A stretch of DNA of 64,000 bases from Misgurnus anguillicaudatus (lineage: Eukaryota; Chordata; Actinopteri; Cypriniformes; Cobitidae). This document shows positions 21,311 through 34,463 of the stretch, piece after piece. The notes beneath the pieces were generated by a model that searched no databases, was not told the DNA's origin, and was given only the letters and a program-made list of their open reading frames with translations. Location: the NCBI RefSeq assembly GCF_027580225.2, contig NC_073340.2:21088001-21152000 (forward strand), given 5' to 3'. The position numbers were made by a program, and so were the translations under genes. Within the stretch, counting starts at the first letter, position 1. Every line of letters starts with the position of its first letter.

Positions 21311-23703
21311 AGGGACAGTAAGTAGGGTTTTAAGTGTTTTATTAATCAAAATCAATGTCTTTATTCATAACCTCGTTGGTGTGAAATGACCTCTGCCAGT
21401 GATCTGACTTTTCTTTGTAAGCTTAGAATTTCTCCTCTTTACTAACATTGAAGGGGTAAGTCCAAGGAGGCATCCATATTGTTCCGCCGTATTGATAAAC
21501 TATAATAGCAGAGTGGGACAAAAAGCACTAGCCTACCAACGCGTTTCCACAACGCGTTTTCATTCAGAACACGTGAATTTTATAGTGGTTTAATGGTAAA
21601 AGTTAATGGTTCTTAATGGAAATCTATACAATTTGTGTGATGTTTTTATCGTTTTATCAGCAGGGATAACTCTTGGTTAACCATCAGACATTTCTACTTC
21701 CCAAGAGCATAACATCCAACCATTTTGTCAAATTAGTTGCTATTGAAAGTAACACACATAATGTTGGCCTTACAGTCATCACAAAAATGCAAAATGCGAT
21801 TTAAATCTCAGAGTTAAAAAATGCATGTGAGAAGGAGCTACATCCTATGACTTAACCTTGTGTATTGTAAATACTTAAGCAGTAAGCTGTTCCATCTCTA
21901 ACCACAGTAACCAATCTCGTTTCGGTACCATGGCAATGGCCTTGCAATCTTAAACACTGCTGGATGTCTATGACATTGCTTGTCTTCCATATGATTCCCA
22001 TTTCCAGTGCTGGTAAAGATAGACCTATTACACCAGTGAAGAAAATAAAGGAATACAACACACATTCACAAGATGGCCATACCAGCAGGGGCTCGGTACG
22101 GTTCAACTGTTGTCCTTTGATAAGATGGCCCTGTCGCTGCAGTCGGACTATTCCCGACCGAGTACATCTTTTCTTTTTTAAAGTAGAGAATGGAATGGCT
22201 TGCCTTCTTGTCACATAACTTGCTTGCAAAAGTAATATGCGGCTGCATAATGTTGTTCTAGCTGAGAAAGCAACAAGAGAGTGTTTACATTGCGATTGGT
22301 TTCATGTCCCAGATGGTTTTATAATTATCAGAATGTAGATGTTTAAAGCCTCCGCAATGTAATCTTTTTACATGATTTCACGATGGAAGTTAATCTGGAG
22401 GGTCCTGTTTGTATTTTCAATGGTTTTTTATGTTATGCCACTGGTGCCACTGAGCGACCCTGCAGCGTAAAGCACTAATCGTAAACTGAGATCTCTGCAC
22501 TGTGGAAAAAGACACAAAGAGCTGGCTGCTTTATCTGCGGGGTAAAAGATATGCTTATCGTTTAGACGTTCTGTTGAAAGGGGCGGCTATTCCAGGACAC
22601 CAAGTGTGACATATCTGCTTTGTTCCAAAACCAAGGGAGCTGCATACAAAACAACGTTTTCGGTGTTGTGGGTCTGTTCCAAAACGTTGGTATCTTTATT
22701 ATACTTCCTAAGATAAGTCCAAACCCCGTTCTTTATGAAGAATGCAATGACGGATAAAGAAGAGGAATGTCAACAATACATTACGTACATTTGACCATGA
22801 AACATAAAAAACGATTGTCTTCTTTTCTGGTTTTCAGGTGAAACGGCTACTGAAATGAGAAAAAAGTTTACGGCGGGACTTGGTTTGGTTTGTCGAGACC
22901 TGATTGGTTCGTTGGAAGTTGTGCCATGTTGCTAATTGCTAATCACCCTCGCGCTGCTAATCGCCCGGAAGTGAAAAGAGGTAGTTTCGATGAGGTTAAC
23001 GTTTTTGATTAATGGTTATAAGGGCACTTGAATGTAAAAAACTAAATAATGAATCACAAAACTTTAAAGTCATTTATAAAAAAAAAAAAACTACAATATT
23101 CCATAATTTTAATTTAATTGTGACTTTAATACTAAATGATACGATTACAAAAATAAGTTAAGTGCCCATCTGTAATTTATGCCTTTTGGTGTGTTGTGCA
23201 GTTTTCTAATGCTATAGCCTATTTAAAATTAATAGTGAGCTATAGATGCTGTCTCCCAAAACATAGTTAACAAAACATTAATGAGGTTCATTACTGTTAT
23301 TGTTATGAGGTTTCATAACAAGAAGTTGCCCATTTCGGTATTAGGCAGCCAGTTATCATCATCGTCTTATTGCTGGTCTCCTTTTAATCTTTTTTGATAA
23401 CCGGTTCTTCTGTTTCGACGTACTTCCCTTTTTATTTTCTCATGCCCTCCTGCTGTACCTGAAAAGGCTGAGAAGGTTTGCCTGGGGCTCAACCAAATCT
23501 ACTGGAAATATGTAGGTGTTCTGCCAGAAAAGAGATAACATGCTTTAGAACCATAGCAATAATGTCATCAGCATGTAAATGATTTTACACACTGATCTGA
23601 GATGAGCGCTGAATTTTTTTCCATATTCTAACAGTAGATATATCTATTCCATCCATTCTCCAAATATGCTCTTCCTTTGCAGGGTAGCAGGAGCGTTGGA
23701 GTC
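21311..23703. other. intergenic, mostly unrecognised
   Basis: 2.4 kb with no clear transposon pair. The piece after 21311 (AGGGACAGTAAGTAGGG) resembles a MITE end without a partner. Open frames of 84-125 codons at 21.85-22.25 kb overlap on both strands and show no domain. Confidence 0.4.
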
Positions 23704-24255
23704 AACATGATCTCACTGAAAGTTGTGTTATAGTCACGAAATAATTAAATTATTTGTGTCCATGGCATGAAATTACCAAGAATTTATAAAAATTGTTTTT
23801 TGTGTCCCTGGCACAACTTTCTTTTTCGTGTCATTGTATTGTTTTCTCTCTTTTTTCCCTATTTTTAAATAATTGTTGCTTGGGGTTGGGGTTAGGATGT
23901 ACTTTTATGTTTTGGTTTCTAAATATTTTTCTTCCGCTTTTAAAACTATTCTCGCTTGGATTTGGGTTTAGGTTAGGATGTCTAAAAATGTTTCAGAAAG
24001 TGATTCTAACCCCAACCCCAAGTGACAATGGTAAGAAAAAAGGAATAAACTATGAGAAAACAATACATTAAATGAAACAAAAAAGAAAGTCATGCAACGG
24101 ACACGAAAAAAACTATTTATAGAAATTCGTGTGAGTGACACAAAAAAAACATTTGTGCTCAAGGCACGAAAAAAAAGCTGAATTTCATGCCATGGACACT
24201 AATAAATTAATCATTTTTGTGCTATAACACGACTTTCCGTGAGATCAGTCTGGTT
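23704..24255. mobile_element. foldback element, ACATGATCTCAC family, copy 2
   Basis: Ends ACATGATCTCACTGAAAGTT and CGTGAGATCAGTCTGGTT. The arms pair through CTTGGGGTTGGGGTTAG with CTAACCCCAACCCCAAG, and TTTCTTTTTCGTGT with ACACGAAAAAAAC. Same family as 7738-8278 but well diverged. Confidence 0.75.
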
Positions 24256-25096
24256 GGAGTCTATAGCAGGGAGATCCTATATAGCCAGTCCATCACAGGA
24301 CTATAAATTATGTAAGAAATAACTGACGATGGGCCGTTGAATTAATCGAAAATAATGCACACCCAAGGGGGTAATGCTGGTAATGCTTACCACAAACTTT
24401 GCTCTGGTGGTAATTTTAGACATTTGACAGGTTAGGTGTGCGTTTTATAGAAAAATAATCAACATTCATGAATAATCAACATTCATGGGCTTTTTTATCC
24501 AAAGTGTTTATACAATGTATTCAAGTTGTACATTTTATTAGTATGTGTGTTCCCTGGGAATCTGACCCAAAATCTCTGCGCCGCTAACGCACCTGTCACA
24601 TTTAAAATCTGATTATTGCTCATAGTTCAGATTATAGCTCATAGTATTTTATGCTTTATTGCGTCCCCTCAGTTTAACCTCAGCCCCCAGAAGGAACAGA
24701 TATACTTGGATTGTGTTTTCAGTCAAACGTAATAAAAAGTGAGGAAGAAAGTTTCATTGATTTCTACATTTTCATTCAGGTGTTTCGCAGGTCAGAAATT
24801 GACCTCTCTTATTTCCGCTAGCGATGGCACAGCTGAGCCTCTGAGCTGTCTGTCTACCCGAGCAGTGACCCTAACGGAGACTGCAGAGACCTGACATTTC
24901 TCTGGATTGAATACGAATGGCACAGTGCCAAAAAACGCCCTGGATTACAATACCAGCACATGTGACAATTGACAATGAATCCTTTATCAGGCCAGGCACT
25001 AAATATGCAAATTAATGTCTGTACCTATATATACATAATATATATGTGCAAAACTCAGATGCAAAACCCACTAAGTGCATCTGGCATGATTTCTTG
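24256..25096. other. intergenic, no feature seen
   Basis: Contains a short direct repeat AATAATCAACATTCATG at about 24457-24490. No other structure seen. Confidence 0.4.
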
Positions 25097-25100
25097 TTAA

Positions 25101-25838
25101 AGACACACTTTGCAGTTATTTTACCTTAATATAACAGCTTCAACGTTATTTCGGTGGTAAACAAAGTCATAGTAGGGCGAATCATCCTCCTATTGAAGCT
25201 CGAGGAGGACGCCGCTAGCAAAACCAGTAATGCAAGCTTGAGAGAACCGCCCCTGACAAATCTCGCGAGAATCACCACTTGCATTACGGCAATGACGTCA
25301 CACACGTTAGGCTTGTTCGACTTCGTGTGGCGCTGCAAGAACCGACCACCGGATGACGTCAAAGTACCGCGAGAATGATCCGAGACGGCACTTTGACGTC
25401 ATCCGGCTGTCGGTTCTTGCAGCGCCGCATGAAGTCGATCAAGCCTATAACAACAACTGCACGTGTGAATTTGAGACGTGTGGCTTAACGATTTAAAAGT
25501 TAAGAAAGCGCGTTCAGAAGAGAGTAGGAAAAGAAAAAGAGAATCTATAGACTATAGACTGTTTACTTGTGATTTAGCTGCAATCATGTAAAAACGTTAT
25601 AAGCCAACAAACGCTGTACTTTATTATTATATGCACTCTACACTTGGAATAAACTTCTTATTATCCTATTACCATCATCTGTAGTTTAGTAGACTATGCA
25701 GTAGCCTGATATTTGTATGAAATTGTGAAACATTACCTAGTCATTATCTTCGGAGGGAAATTACGACAGTTGCAAGTATTCCTCAGCGACTCTAGGGGTC
25801 GCTGTTTGACAAAAACGCAGAAAATGCATAGAGCGGCT
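25101..25838. mobile_element. TTAA-flanked element with nested hairpin
   Basis: Flanked by TTAA (25097-25100, 25839-25842); ends AGACACACTTTGCAG and, loosely inverted, GCATAGAGCGGCT. Termini are diverged so the pairing is tentative. It holds the hairpin at 25308-25448. Confidence 0.5.
25308..25448. mobile_element. compact foldback (TAGGCTTGTTCGACTTCGTG)
   Basis: A 140-bp near-perfect hairpin: GGCGCTGCAAGAACCGAC pairs with GTCGGTTCTTGCAGCGCC, and GGATGACGTCAAAGT with ACTTTGACGTCATCC. It is an intact relative of the element split at 8622-9091. Confidence 0.8.
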
Positions 25839-25868
25839 TTAAATATCACTTTTTATCAGACTCTTAAA

Positions 25869-26222
25869 GGGCACATTTCACAATACTTTTTTAAGATGTC
25901 AAATAAATCTTTGGTGTCCCCAGAGTATGTATGTAAAGTTTTAGCTCAAAACATCATATAGATAATTTATTATAGCATGTTAAAATTGCTACTTTATAGG
26001 TGTGAGCAAAAAAGTGTCCTTTAAAATGCAAATGAGATGATATTTGCACTAAATGGCAGTGCTGTGGTTGGATTGTGCAGATTAAGGGGCGGTATTATCC
26101 CCTTATTACATCACAAGGGGAGCCAATATTTCAATGATCTATTTTTTCACATGCTTGCAAAAAATGATTAACCAAAATAAAATTACTGGGTTGATCTTTT
26201 TCACATTTTCTAGGTTGATAGA
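25869..26222. mobile_element. partial copy of the TTAA/GGGGCCATGGCATGA family (inverted)
   Basis: Begins after TTAA with GGGCACATTTCACAATAC and matches, on the opposite strand, the full copy at 29094-29588 (shared TTTGGTGTCCCCAGAG and GTTGATCTTTTTCACATTTT). The far end is missing. Confidence 0.6.
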
Positions 26223-29089
26223 AGATGATTAATCACAGATTATAATTATTTAAATTTATTTTCACATAAAAAAGTAGTATACTTTAGGAGTTACTATAGT
26301 AAAACTGTAGTAAAATTCCTAAATACTAAAGTGTTTACTAACCTGCCGTTGTAAATATTAACTACAATTATTGTGTTTAATACAGTTGATCATTTCACTA
26401 GTAATATAATAATAATAATAATAATATAGCATACATTAACAAAGTGTAACAAGTACTATAATATTACAGTCTATACAGTTAATATAGTAAATACTAAAGT
26501 ATAATTATTTTTCATGTTTTAATAAATCAATTATAAACTTTTTTTAGAAAACCAAGCAATTATGTTTAAAATTTAAGACGAAAAGGTTGAAATCATAAGA
26601 AACAAATTAAAAGAAAATTAAACTTTTGACATCTAACAGATGGTGATGAGTGGGATGTTCTGTTTAGATATTTATTCTGTTCTTTACTGGTACCTTATAC
26701 GGAAACGTTGCCAGATCTGTCAAGCACCCTCTTCACCCCTCTGTTTTCTTTTTAGTCCACGCAATGATATGCATGACTGTGTGCTACATTTAAATAAACC
26801 CTCGTGTCCTGTGACACGAGGACCAGTCAGTCAGACAGATGAGACGAGCTTCGTTCAGGCACTGAGCGTACCTGGCAGGCTGGCATGTGGGACACCTCTA
26901 CATCGTGTGTGATTGACTGAGGAACTACATTGACATTTTGAAAGGAGCTTGACGGATGAGAGACCCAGACGTTCTTCACCTACCATCAAAAAATAAATTG
27001 GGCTTCCTATCAGCTCTAACCTTTAAAGTGTGTGTTTATCTGTGTGTGTGTGTGTGCTTCCAGAAAAACATCCAACGGAGACCATCCAAGGAGCATTCGG
27101 GCGTTAAATGACAAAACTGTAACAGATGCACGTATGCAAAACTCGATGACCTCTGTGCGTCGTTTCAGGTAGACGACTTGCTCGGTATTGACGTTCAAGT
27201 TTACCTGGTGTTCAGCGTGAAGTGAAGTTCTGATGCTTGAGTAAATGGGGCATTGTTCATCACAGTAGTGAAGGCAGGCAACAGCTCAATCTCTCTGACT
27301 GCCCTCATCGCTTCGTTGCGTGTCATCGGGTGCTGGGTGATGTCAGAGTACCTGTCATTTGTTTTGGCCCGTCATAATCATTTCCTGACTTCATGTTTCT
27401 TTTCCACTGTGTCACTCTCACTCGCTGCGATCATTAGTCACAGAGCCAATCATGCATTATCCTCAAGCCATCAATCACGGCGGCCCCACCCTCTCCATAG
27501 CCGACGCTTGCGTGACAGACGCTCTAATGCATCATGCAAGGGAGCGAAAACAGTAAAAACTCAGATGAGGTGAATAAGCGTAATTGTGTGTGGGTGCGTG
27601 TTTAAATGTGTGCAGGTTGGGACGTGTCTGGCACAGCGGGTAGGCCTGAATGTTAATGAATACTTTGACAGCCTTAGCTTGGGTTGTGAACGCATGTGTG
27701 TATGCAGCCGCGACATATTGTATGGCAGCACACAAATGCCATTCACAGCCTGAAATTTTATTCATTCATTTTCCTCAATAAGCAGTAGAGTCAGTACTAC
27801 CGACATCTTGGAGTTCTCGAACGGAAATAAGCAGAAGGGTGTGGAAAAAAGCTTGATGTCAATTTTTAAATTTCTATGCATTTATTTTCCAGCATTAATG
27901 ATGTTTTTGTTTTGTTAAATTCACATCGGAAGGTTATCCAAATAACCTTGGCTGAAAAAATACCGGAGTGAAATAAAGTTCCTTTCCGATTCCGTTGCGA
28001 GTTTCAAGCTTGTGTAGATATAAAAAGAGACCGGAAGAGGAATGAATCATTTAGAGAGGAAAGGTGCGTGGCTTCCACAGGCTGCCAGACGCACTTTGAA
28101 GTCCGTCTCTCCATAGAGGCTTCTCTGTGTTTTTGCTGGGGATGTTCTGCAGCAGCTTGTTTGGATGAAAGGGTCCTCAAATGTATAAGGAACACAGACA
28201 AACACATCAGTCAGTGTTGCATTGTGAAATAGATGTATTGTATTCCGGAAAGATCCGGAATATTGTCCCCGCAGATGTTTTTGGAATAAAGGAATACGAG
28301 AAAAAATCATAAGATGCAGATGCATAAGAAGAATTTCACACACCTGCAAATGCAAAAGTGAATAAAACAATAAAACTTTGTAATCTTGGTAAATTTCACT
28401 GGGGAGCTTTTACAGTATTAGAGTTTTCCGTTTGCTGGGAAAAGAAACAGTCAAGGAAGACTTCCCCGCTGTTCTAGGAACAGACTGAATACAAGATAAT
28501 GTACAGCCAGACAGCCATTACAGCTGAATTAACCCCAATAGGGTGATCAGGAAAGTGAAAGTACCTTGTATCATCCCAAAGAGGTTTATTTTGCAATAAT
28601 GATGGACTGACTGAACATTATCCTTCTTATTACGCTACTGCTTGCCAAATAAATAAATAAATAGACATTAAATATTGATTCGACTTGAAAATATTTCATG
28701 TGAGAATAAAGTGAGAGTGGGGCGGTACGAACGGCGTGCCAGCACAGCGCGTGGCAACGATCAAATGTATAGCAATCATACAAAATATTTGACTTTCCAG
28801 AAACCGGTCAGAAACAAGTATGCCAGAGGGCTGTGAAATAATATACTAAATACTGAGAGTAGAGTCTAGATGAAGAACTGTAATGAGTAAAGGCAGAAAA
28901 CCGAGGTGGTGAGAAAAGAAGTGGGTGTGAGGAAGTGTATTAACACCTGAAACATGTGAGAAGTAGAGATGCACATGGTACCGTGACCACAGATACCCAT
29001 TACTATCAAAGATTGAACAATCGTGCTGCTGAATCATGAAGGACCTTTATTTTTAAGAGTGTATGCTCCACATCGACCACTATTAGTTA
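26223..29089. other. intergenic, no transposon recognised
   Basis: 2.9 kb, AT-rich at first (an ATAATA run at 26410) and more balanced from 26.6 kb. No domain-bearing frame. A (TG)n run of about 18 nt lies at 27039. A candidate place for conserved regulatory DNA, by its lack of mobile elements only. Confidence 0.4.
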
Positions 29090-29093
29090 TTAA

Positions 29094-29588
29094 AGGGGCC
29101 ATGGCATGAAAATCTGACTTTTTCCATGTTTAAGTGCTATAATTGGGTCCCCAGTGCTTCTATCAACGTAGAAAATGTGAAAAAGATCAACCCAATAACT
29201 AAGTTTTGGTAAACCATTCATTACAAGCACATTAAAAAATAGGTTGTTGAAATTTGGCTCTCCTTATGATTTCATACCACCCCTTAATCTGCACTATCCA
29301 ACCACGACACTGCCATTTAGTGCAGAGAAAAAGAGAGAGAGAGAGAAAATTATTGACAGCAAAATTGAGTTTAAATTGCAACATTGCAATCAGTGTTTGC
29401 ACTTCATCGCTCATTTGCATTTTAAAGCACACACCCAAAACGGCACATTTTTGCACACACCTACAAAGTGGCAATTTTAACATGTTATAAAAAATGATAT
29501 GGTATTTTGAGCTAAAACTTCACATATGTGCTCTGGGGACACCAAAGACTTATTTGACATCTTAAAAAAGTCTTGTGACATGGCCCCT
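29094..29588. mobile_element. TTAA-flanked MITE (AGGGGCCATGGCATGA)
   Basis: Ends AGGGGCCATGGCATGAAAAT and CTTGTGACATGGCCCCT, flanked by TTAA at 29090-29093 and 29589-29592. I know this terminus as an abundant cyprinid repeat. Frames inside are by chance. Confidence 0.82.
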
Positions 29589-29718
29589 TTAAGAGACTTT
29601 AATTAAGATAAATGTAGAGATTATATTTTAGAAATTCTAATGTTTCTGTGTTATAATAGATGCAGATGTTTAATGTATAACTTACTGATTTCAAACAGCC
29701 TTGATTAATCAATAAAAC

Positions 29719-30536
29719 TGGGGCCTCATTTATAAAGCGTTTCTACGCACAGATTTGATCTTAGACCATGCGTACGCTCAAATCCACTCAAACGCTCAAA
29801 TTTATAAAACTCGTCTTTGACGTGGAAAAGTTCTTACCTCCACGTCAGGTTCCGACTTGACGTACTAACGTTTAAAACAACGTGAAAGGAACTAAATTGT
29901 AAAGCCTCGATGTACAATAAGTGAAACGCGACATTTAAGAGAGATGGGTATTTCAAAAATTTATATAAATTATTCCCATGCATCGATTTTAATGTTAAAC
30001 ATCTATAAATCCATATGAATCCATATGGAATATATTCCGACAGTTTAAGATAAGATCTTTGAATTTTAAAGTCGAAAATATCTTATTTTTACACCGCCGC
30101 GCAGGAGGCATGGCAAACTGAAACAAAACTTTAAAGACACAAATATTACCTTTATGTGTAAGACTATATTTAAATGAAACCCGTGAATTGAAAGGTTCAC
30201 TAACAATCGCCTTAACTCGAGTGATGTCAATAAAGTTTCCATGTTAGAATTTAGAAATATTAAAACTTGTAAACAAATATGTTTTCTTACCACTCGCCAT
30301 TGTAGCAGTCAGAGAATTTGGCCGTTGATAATTTAATACTTATATGCTAATGAAATAAATAGGGGTGTTTACAAGAGCATTCAGCTGCGCAAAATTTTAA
30401 GATCATTTATGATTTATAAACTGCACATCTGGAAAAGAGCTCCGTTTCTCTGAATCACATGTATGATCATTTCAGAAATGGTCTTAGATCAAATGTAGGA
30501 TAGTTCCTACATGGCACTTTTATAAATGAAGCCCCA
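29719..30536. mobile_element. MITE with TGGGGCCTCATTTATAAA termini
   Basis: Inverted ends TGGGGCCTCATTTATAAA and TTTATAAATGAAGCCCCA, 818 bp, AT-rich, no coding. Confidence 0.78.
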
Positions 30537-32655
30537 GGCTTTAAGTTAACTCCTGTTAGCATTGCATTGTGACCGAATCTTTCAAACATGGTAAAGAGCA
30601 TCACATTTCCGTCTGACGTCAGAGGTATTCAGGCCAATCACTACGTACAGATTATCTGGCCATTCAGGAACACAGAACTTTTCAAATCCGTGCATTTCAG
30701 GAAGAGAGTGAAACCTGGAGCTACAAAAATTTACGGTATGTGCAAAATAATGTGTTGTTTAACCATAAAACACGTGAACACATTGTATTATACCAAATAC
30801 ACAAAACAAAATTTTTTTCAGCATTGAAATAGGTGCTCTTTAAGTCAGAATCAGACATTTTCTAGGTTAATTTAAACCAGTGGTTTGGTTGGTCCATATG
30901 TTACCCAACCATGAGTAGAAACAACCCAGCATTTTTTGTGTGCGAAAAAAAGAAATGTTTTCTTATTGGAGACAACAAAGTCAAGCGGTTACACAAATAT
31001 CTGGGTTATAGCTTAAGTAAAAAACAAAGACATGCTTGAACCAGAAAGGTGTCGCTGTCAGACGTCTTGTTTCTGTCACATAATAAAGCCATGGAATGCC
31101 ACATTTCTATTTTTAAGCATCTTGAGGGTTAAAAGCGCGACTTTGTGCTTTCCTAAAAGAGAATTTTAGATTCTTCTCTCCGGAGACAATTCTTTGAGAG
31201 AGACTTTTTGTGTTACTTCAGTGCGAGGACAGATTTCGCACAGCACAACTTCAACAGAGACGCCAACTGACGACTCAAACGCAGCCCTCCGTCTCGCTCT
31301 ACCCATTAGAGGTAGAGAAGTCTTGAGCAAATCTTCAAGGGGGCAATTCAGTGCAAAAGTCTGACATGGCAGACCATATATTCAGCAAGAAATCTCTCCA
31401 ACTCATTGTTACACCCCAAACACCCCGGGCATAAATAGCCGACAGGGAGAGTTTATGAACATCTAGTTGAATTTACAGCTTGGAAAGTTTGTGTGAAATA
31501 ATAGTACGATTTGCTGACTCATCTCAGTTGGTGAGGAATAACAACAGCGCAAAATAAAAACGATAAAAGCAAACTTTTTTTCATTCAAGCAATGCAAATA
31601 AAGGACAAAAGATAGCAACGCAGACATGACACTTCACCAGCAGTGTGACAGACCGAGAACAACCAGCCGAGTTCAAAACGACCTGCCAAGTGAATATGAA
31701 GACATTTTATAGAAAAAAGGTCACTGTTAAAAAAAAAACAAATCGTCACAGCTCAAATACTATCTCATGAAATATTAAGCACTTCTTGTTTGCTCTTGCC
31801 TTGACCCTTCCTAACCTTCCTTATAGATTTATATGATTTATGTATTCGTACTTGGCAGCTGCTGCATGCAATCTTGAGGCTCTTTAACCCCTCGTGTTTT
31901 ACAGTTTCCCCATGGCTAGTTTAAGGGTTGCGTTAAAATTGATCGTTGTTCATTATTGCCGAAGGTCACCATTTGGCCGATAATAGTTGATGAGGTTTTC
32001 GCCTCTAGTCATTGATCTGGGAACACAATGGTGCTGAAACTGCCTCCTGTAAATTTACGCACATCTTCTTGTGGCTCAGTCATGATGCATAAACCATCGT
32101 GCGTCACGCAATCTAAACCGGCAAAAAAATTTACGAACGTAATCGAGTGTTCTGAAACCTCGACGAGCCGATTCCGCAGCAGCTGAGCCATGTGACCTCC
32201 CTTAAAGAAGTTTGTTTAACATCTAAAGAACCAGATGCTTCAAATCTTTTAAGCCTCTTAGTCGTATATTTTAGTCATTTATTAATGAACTCTGAAGACT
32301 GAAGCGTTATACACCTCTTATGTCAAGTCTCAGTTAGTATTCATTCAAAGACATGAAGTAGTTATTCTCTGACTGCTCTTCAGATAATCCTGTTTGATCA
32401 GAGCAACACAAGCCTCCTTCATGCAGGAGTAATGAGTATGAAGGACTTGGGTAATGAAATGAAGGACACAGTAGAAACATTCAGCCATGACTTGGATTCT
32501 CAAAAGCCTCTCCTGAATTTATTTTGTCACTGCTAAAATGTAATGCAGAGGTATGAAACTAATACTGCCTGTATGAACACAAAAAAGTGATGAAAATATA
32601 TGGAAATTATTATTTCTTAATGTCATTCTAGCATCTACCGGCTAAATTAATGGAG
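30537..32655. other. intergenic, mostly unrecognised
   Basis: Contains a piece resembling a dispersed repeat at 30590-30700 (GTAAAGAGCATCACATTTCC). The rest shows no transposon ends or exons. Confidence 0.4.
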
Positions 32656-32669
32656 CACGTTAAACTACA

Positions 32670-32868
32670 CAAGTTGGGGAAGCACAATTGGCATATCCAG
32701 TTCACCTAACCTGCATGTCTTTGGACTCTGGGAGGAAGACGGAGTACCCAAACTAATCCCAAACTGAAACAGGGAGAACATCCAAACTCTGACCCAGCCA
32801 AAGCTCGAACCAGGGACCTTCTTGCTGTAAGGCCACAGCCTAACCCACTGATCCACTGTGCCACCAAA
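32670..32868 (-). mobile_element. tRNA-derived SINE (DANA/Mermaid-like)
   Basis: On the minus strand the head reads GGTGGCACAGTGGATCAGTG, followed by AGCAAGAAGGTCCCTGG and a pol III B box GGTTCGAGC (32811-32803). Next comes CCAAAGACATGCAGGTTAGG in the body. This is the layout of the DANA/V-SINE type SINEs abundant in zebrafish and relatives. Confidence 0.82.
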
Positions 32869-33400
32869 ATCAAATTTTTTTGCAAAACAACTTTAGCTAA
32901 TCCATGTTATACCTTTCCAAAAGCATCTTTTCTTCTTTGAAAGATTTAAAAACATTGGAAGAAAAAGCAAATAAATTTGGCAAATGACCAAATTATATAT
33001 TTGCCTATTTGTGTGTTAGTCCTAAATGTCTTAAAATGTGTAATAATAAGATAATAATAAGATATGTACATTTGAGGTACCAGTATGTACCTCAGATGTA
33101 TCAATATGCAACTTTTAGATACACAAGTGTAACTTTTTGAAAAGGTACCTTTATTTACCCCTTTATAGTGCAGAATGTTAAAAAAAAATTCTTCACCTTA
33201 TACTGTGCCTTGTTTTTCCGAAACAACATTTTACAAAACATTTTAGTTTGTTTCAGAATCCTAAAACTATGTATGTTTAACCTCCTAAGACCCGAGCGCT
33301 GGGTTTTGTCTTTTTTTTTAGATTTCTTCCAGCTATTTTGGTGTTAGGAAGAACTAATAAATATAATAACCAAATATTTTCCTTTAAACATGAAGCAGTG
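32869..33400. other. intergenic, short GTAC-rich repeat
   Basis: Near 33070-33160 there are GGTACC/TATGTACCT units like those at 41600-41740. Otherwise nothing recognised. Confidence 0.4.
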
Positions 33401-33830
33401 TAATGGCGCTTTTCCATTGCATAGTACCCCACAGTTTGGTTTGGGTCGGGTCAGCTTACTTTTGAGGGCTTTTCCACTGGGTGCAGTACGTAGTACCGGA
33501 TACTTTTTTTAGTACCACCTCAGTTCTAAGGGATTCTAAGCGAGCTGATACTAAAACGTGAAAACACAGTAGATCACTGATTGGTCTGAGAGAATCGTCA
33601 CTACCAGCGTCATCGCTATAATGTAAAAGATTACCTTTACCCTCATGCTAGCTTGCGCTGTCTCGAGTAAACCTATTGTCATCTGTGCTTTGCTGTAGGT
33701 TCCCAAAATCCCTTTTAGCGATGAAAAACATCCACAGGTTGTGAATCAGGAACACCATAACAGTTTTTTTCCCAGACTTGCAGTTTGTGGCGGCAAATTC
33801 GCGACATGCACATCCGCATATATGCTTAAA

Positions 33831-34463
33831 GAGTAACTAAATCCTAAACCAACTTTTTTCAGTTAATGATCTGTAAGAATGGGGCTTTATTAGTAGTGAT
33901 GGGCATTCCGGCTCTTTCCATAAATTCGGCTCTTTCGGCTCAAGCTCCGGCTCTACATTTTAGTGATGGCAGTCCGGCTCTTTCCATATATTCGGCTCTT
34001 CTGGCTCGGCTCCCTTAGAAGAGCCGGCTCTTACGGTCTCATCCCTGCCTGCGTATGAAGATTCGGCTCTGCTCGTTCACTAAAATTAGAGCCGGCTCGT
34101 TCGCGAACGACCCATCACTATTTATTAGTGCTGTTCATTGATTTGAGTAACTTTTTTGACATTAGGGTATAAAGTGTTTTAATGCTACAATATGGTGTAA
34201 AAACGTCTAAGTGCTGCCCTCTTCAGGTTGAACAGTGACTACTGCAGTTGAATTTTCTTATTGGATGTTGCGGTACCGCGTGACGTAAGCAAGTTCAAGC
34301 TTACCACACCCTTGTTACGATATCAAAACACCCTTGGTACAAGCTCAGTACGTCCCCTCTATCTCTGTTGGGGTCTGCCCACTATTCTTGCATTTTTTAT
34401 TATTTTATTTCTTGCATTGCCAGTGGGTGGAGTCAGGCTCTGACCAGGGGTTTAGTTACGCTT
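33831..34463. mobile_element. nested MITE with GAGTAACTAAA termini (middle layer)
   Basis: Ends GAGTAACTAAATCC and GGTTTAGTTACGC, flanked by TTAAA on both sides (33826-33830, 34464-34468). The uninterrupted sequence is seen in copy 2 at about 11580, which shows the empty site. Confidence 0.8.
33894..34120. mobile_element. nested hAT element (inner layer), TSD TTTATTAG
   Basis: 227 bp, ends TAGTGATGGGCATTCCGGCT and AACGACCCATCACTA. It is flanked by an exact 8-bp duplication TTTATTAG (33886-33893, 34121-34128). The interior has repeated CGGCTCT units. Confidence 0.88.
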
